NCBI GenBank assembly: GCA_014773175.1
Contig: VXCM01000300.1
Span: 26,001-90,000 of the forward strand
Length of the DNA stretch: 64,000 nt
Direction of reading: 5' to 3'
Origin: Lucifuga dentata
Taxonomy: Eukaryota > Chordata > Actinopteri > Ophidiiformes > Bythitidae
Part shown: piece after piece, positions 61,752 to 64,000 of the stretch
Layout: each line of letters begins with the position of its first letter
Position numbering within the stretch: position 1 is the first letter of the stretch
Program-made: the position numbers and the translations under genes
Notes under the pieces: model-generated
What the model was told of the DNA's origin: nothing
Seen by the model: the letters and a program-made list of their open reading frames with translations, nothing else
Databases searched by the model: none

Positions 61752-62122
61752 TATCCATTCATTCTCAATACCCACTTATCCTGTGCAGGATAACAGGGGG
61801 CTGGAATCTGTCCCAACAGTCGACAGGCAGGGTGAACCAGGGCTGACATATAGAGACAAAAAACAAACAAACAAACAAACAAAAAAAAAAACATACACAC
61901 ACACATACACACACACACATGCACACATTTACACCTATGAGAAATTTAGAGTCAAATGCTCTGTGACCTAACCCATGTGTTTTTGAAGCTGGGCGGAAAC
62001 CTGAGCACCAGGAGGAAAACCACTCAGACATGCCAACTCCACACAGAAAGGCCCAAGCCCAATATCTGGGTGGACCCTGATAAATGTAATACAACACTGT
62101 AAGCCCTGATAAGTTCATTCAA

Positions 62123-62157
<35 letters not shown>

Positions 62158-62437
62158 CAGGGTAACTCGTTGCCCTAAAAAAGTTAAATTATGCATTGTT
62201 GAACAAACAAAAAGTATATGTTCAATGAACCTAGGATTCTCAATAGAAAAACCTCAAATTCTTAGGTATATAATGAATATTGCATGGTTAGAATAACCAA
62301 GCCAGAGCAGCTGGAGGAAACCCACGCAGAGAACATGCAAACTCCACACAGAAAGAACCTGGTATGCCTTGAACCCAGGACTTTCTTGCTGTGAGGCAGC
62401 AGAGATAACCACTGAGCCACCATGCCACCCCACTCAA
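61752..62437 (+). mobile_element. Common teleost interspersed repeat, interrupted
   Basis: Starts 'ccattcattctcaatacccacttatcctg', with 'ggctggaatctgtccca', a CAAA/CA tract, 'gcgg..aacctgagcaccaggaggaaa' and 'ccaactccacacagaaaggccc' to about 62080. After a poly-A (62126-62156) the right end resumes at 62302 (gctggaggaaacccacgcag ... actgagccaccatgccaccc). This pattern is abundant in fish genomes. No functional coding. Confidence 0.65.
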
Positions 62438-62864
62438 TCACCAAGATCCTATTTTAAGCAATAAGTTTGTGCTTTGCTAATGGGCAAAGCAATGGGCAAA
62501 ACTAAACTTACTTATCGGTAAGCTGATTCAACTAAAAAAACTCTAATTGAATAAAAAAATATCCAAAAAGTACAACTAACTCAAAATCATTAGGTCATAC
62601 TGGGTACAATTAACTAAATTGGGTACAATTAGCTAATTTTCTTGAATTAAAACAACATCTGGAATTACAGTGAAGGACAGCAGTCTTGTTATACCTTCAT
62701 TATGATCATTTATAATATTTAGCTTTCTCATTAATCCTTCTTTTCTTTGTCTATAAGACTTAAGTTGCAAAACGTTTTTCTGCACCTTAATGCCGCTGTT
62801 ATGATGCATTCAAGTTCCATGTTTTTTATTCAAATGGAACACAGCACCAGAACAGTACTGATAA

Positions 62865-62960
62865 TGTATAGCGCTTGTATCTAAAGTATACAAAATACTT
62901 TACAGGCAGACATAAAAATAATAAAATGTACAATTAGGCGTAAAAAAACAAAACAAAAAA
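62865..62960 (-). repeat. Retroelement-tail-like fragment
   Basis: 'gtatagcgcttgtatctaaagtatacaaaatactttacaggcag' resembles a reversed non-LTR tail, followed by A-rich sequence. Weak. Confidence 0.35.
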
Positions 62961-63479
62961 AAAAACAAAAACAAAGAGAGTGAAGAGAATGTAAGACCAA
63001 TAAATAAATGTGAAAATCTGGAACAGGCTGGGTTTTTTTTTTTCTTTTCCTGAAGTTATAACTTCAGGTTATGAAGCATTAGGAGACATATTTGTATTAA
63101 AACTATTTGAATTTAAGTGTCTCAATAATGAGATGCACAAGCTAGTTTTGGGGGAAAAAAACTTAAAAATAAAAAGAGTTTTCCTAAAGTAGGCATGTGT
63201 AAATAATGTGTATGCTGATAAAAGATCAATCCCTTACAGCATGTAGTGAAGATTAATATAATCAGTCAACAGTCGCCGTAAATACTGATTTAAACCATGA
63301 GCACCACAAACTATAATTTTTCACATCTCATTCTATACTTTATATGAATCATTTTGCCGTGGCACATCAGTATTTTCTATTAATTTTTCCTTTATATTTA
63401 TTTTACTATTTATATTTTTTACTTTTTTTTCCTCTCTTTTCTCAGTCTCACACTGTCACTACATATGGGTTAGCATGTA

Positions 63480-63481
63480 AT

Positions 63482-63521
<40 letters not shown>
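63480..63521. repeat. (CA)n microsatellite
   Basis: About 20 CA units. The segment 62960-64000 otherwise holds no recognised gene; a poly-A of about 38 nt lies at 63930-63968. Confidence 0.95.
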
Positions 63522-63523
<2 letters not shown>

Positions 63524-63926
63524 CAAATTACATGATTACTTTAAAACAAAATTGCACACATGATCAACCATCCTAACAACCAAAGAGCTCTACACAGAGT
63601 ACTGCTCATATAATAGTGGCTCTTGTGTAGTTTGGAAGGCCACCATGTTCTTCTTTTCGTATTGGGCTGTGGTGAGTGAACATCTGAGGTTACCAAAGTG
63701 GGGCACGCAGTCACAGTGTTTTCAAACCATTGACTGTTGTGTTGTCACTGTGTTCATCTGCTTCATCTGCAACAAAAATCCAACTGTGAAAGCAGCATCA
63801 GTATGGGAGTCAACAGAAAACACCATAACAGTGACTGAAAGACACTTGAGTGAAAGTGTATTTGAAGAGGTTTTGTGTTTATTCCAATTTAGCTTTTTGA
63901 AATCACATTTAAGAGGCTCAAAAATA

Positions 63927-63973
<47 letters not shown>

Positions 63974-64000
63974 GCTTATGTTTTCACTTGCAACTGTTGG

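Noticed and set aside
61727..62118. Open frames across the 61.7-62.1 kb repeat
   Set aside because: These are the familiar spurious frames of an abundant teleost repeat, not a gene.
1..64000. CRISPR arrays, operons, prophage, bacterial RNA genes
   Set aside because: The window is vertebrate nuclear DNA. The tandem repeats are microsatellites or minisatellites, and I saw no convincing tRNA or rRNA gene.

Overview
The window is nuclear DNA from a ray-finned fish, probably a percomorph-type teleost. The evidence is spliced vertebrate genes with GT..AG introns, dense CA/GA/GATA microsatellites and many short interspersed elements. No species can be named. Gene order on the window is SRD5A3 (+), TMEM165 (+), CLOCK (-), NMU (-). 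This is the conserved vertebrate block that lies beside KDR on human 4q12, so the Clock copy is probably clocka.

Layout. 1-1300: non-coding, with a GA microsatellite and a hairpin-type repeat. 1395-3718: srd5a3, five coding exons, 313 aa. 3.7-6.2 kb: intergenic with one MITE copy. 6522-10010: tmem165, six coding exons, 305 aa, followed by a long 3' region to about 12.6 kb that contains another MITE. 12.6-16.2 kb: repeats, including a 0.7 kb foldback element, MITE copies and a LINE scrap. 16.2-31.1 kb: clock on the minus strand, 20 coding exons running from the start codon at 31107 to the annotated-style stop at 17369, with a probable non-coding first exon and promoter near 47.2 kb. 31.6-46.6 kb: no recognisable gene (mostly the presumed large 5' intron of clock), with nested MITEs, palindromes and a Tc1/mariner-like MITE. 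47.3-51.9 kb: no gene. 51980-56290: nmu, minus strand, eight coding exons found, most of them tiny. 56.3-64 kb: no gene, only repeats, a perfect 54-bp palindrome and retroelement tails.

Functions. SRD5A3 (polyprenal/polyprenol reduction for dolichol synthesis in the ER) and TMEM165 (Golgi Mn2+/Ca2+-H+ antiport) both serve N-glycosylation and lie in the same orientation about 2.8 kb apart. CLOCK is the bHLH-PAS partner of BMAL1. NMU encodes the precursor of an amidated neuropeptide; in mammals it is linked to circadian and feeding circuits.

Most notable observations: an in-frame TAG inside the polyglutamine repeat of the last clock exon, 25 codons before the conserved C-terminus; a family of about nine long-TIR, TTAA-flanked MITEs, one carrying a nested second MITE; an nmu gene built of micro-exons with one splice acceptor abutting a (TG)24 tract and no visible exon for the FLFHYSK-type segment; and 20 single-N gaps, six of them flanked by exact 62-67 bp (or longer, in a CT tract) duplications that look like unmerged contig ends. 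I found no convincing novel biological system. The exon models rest on reading splice sites and protein similarity from memory, without alignment tools.
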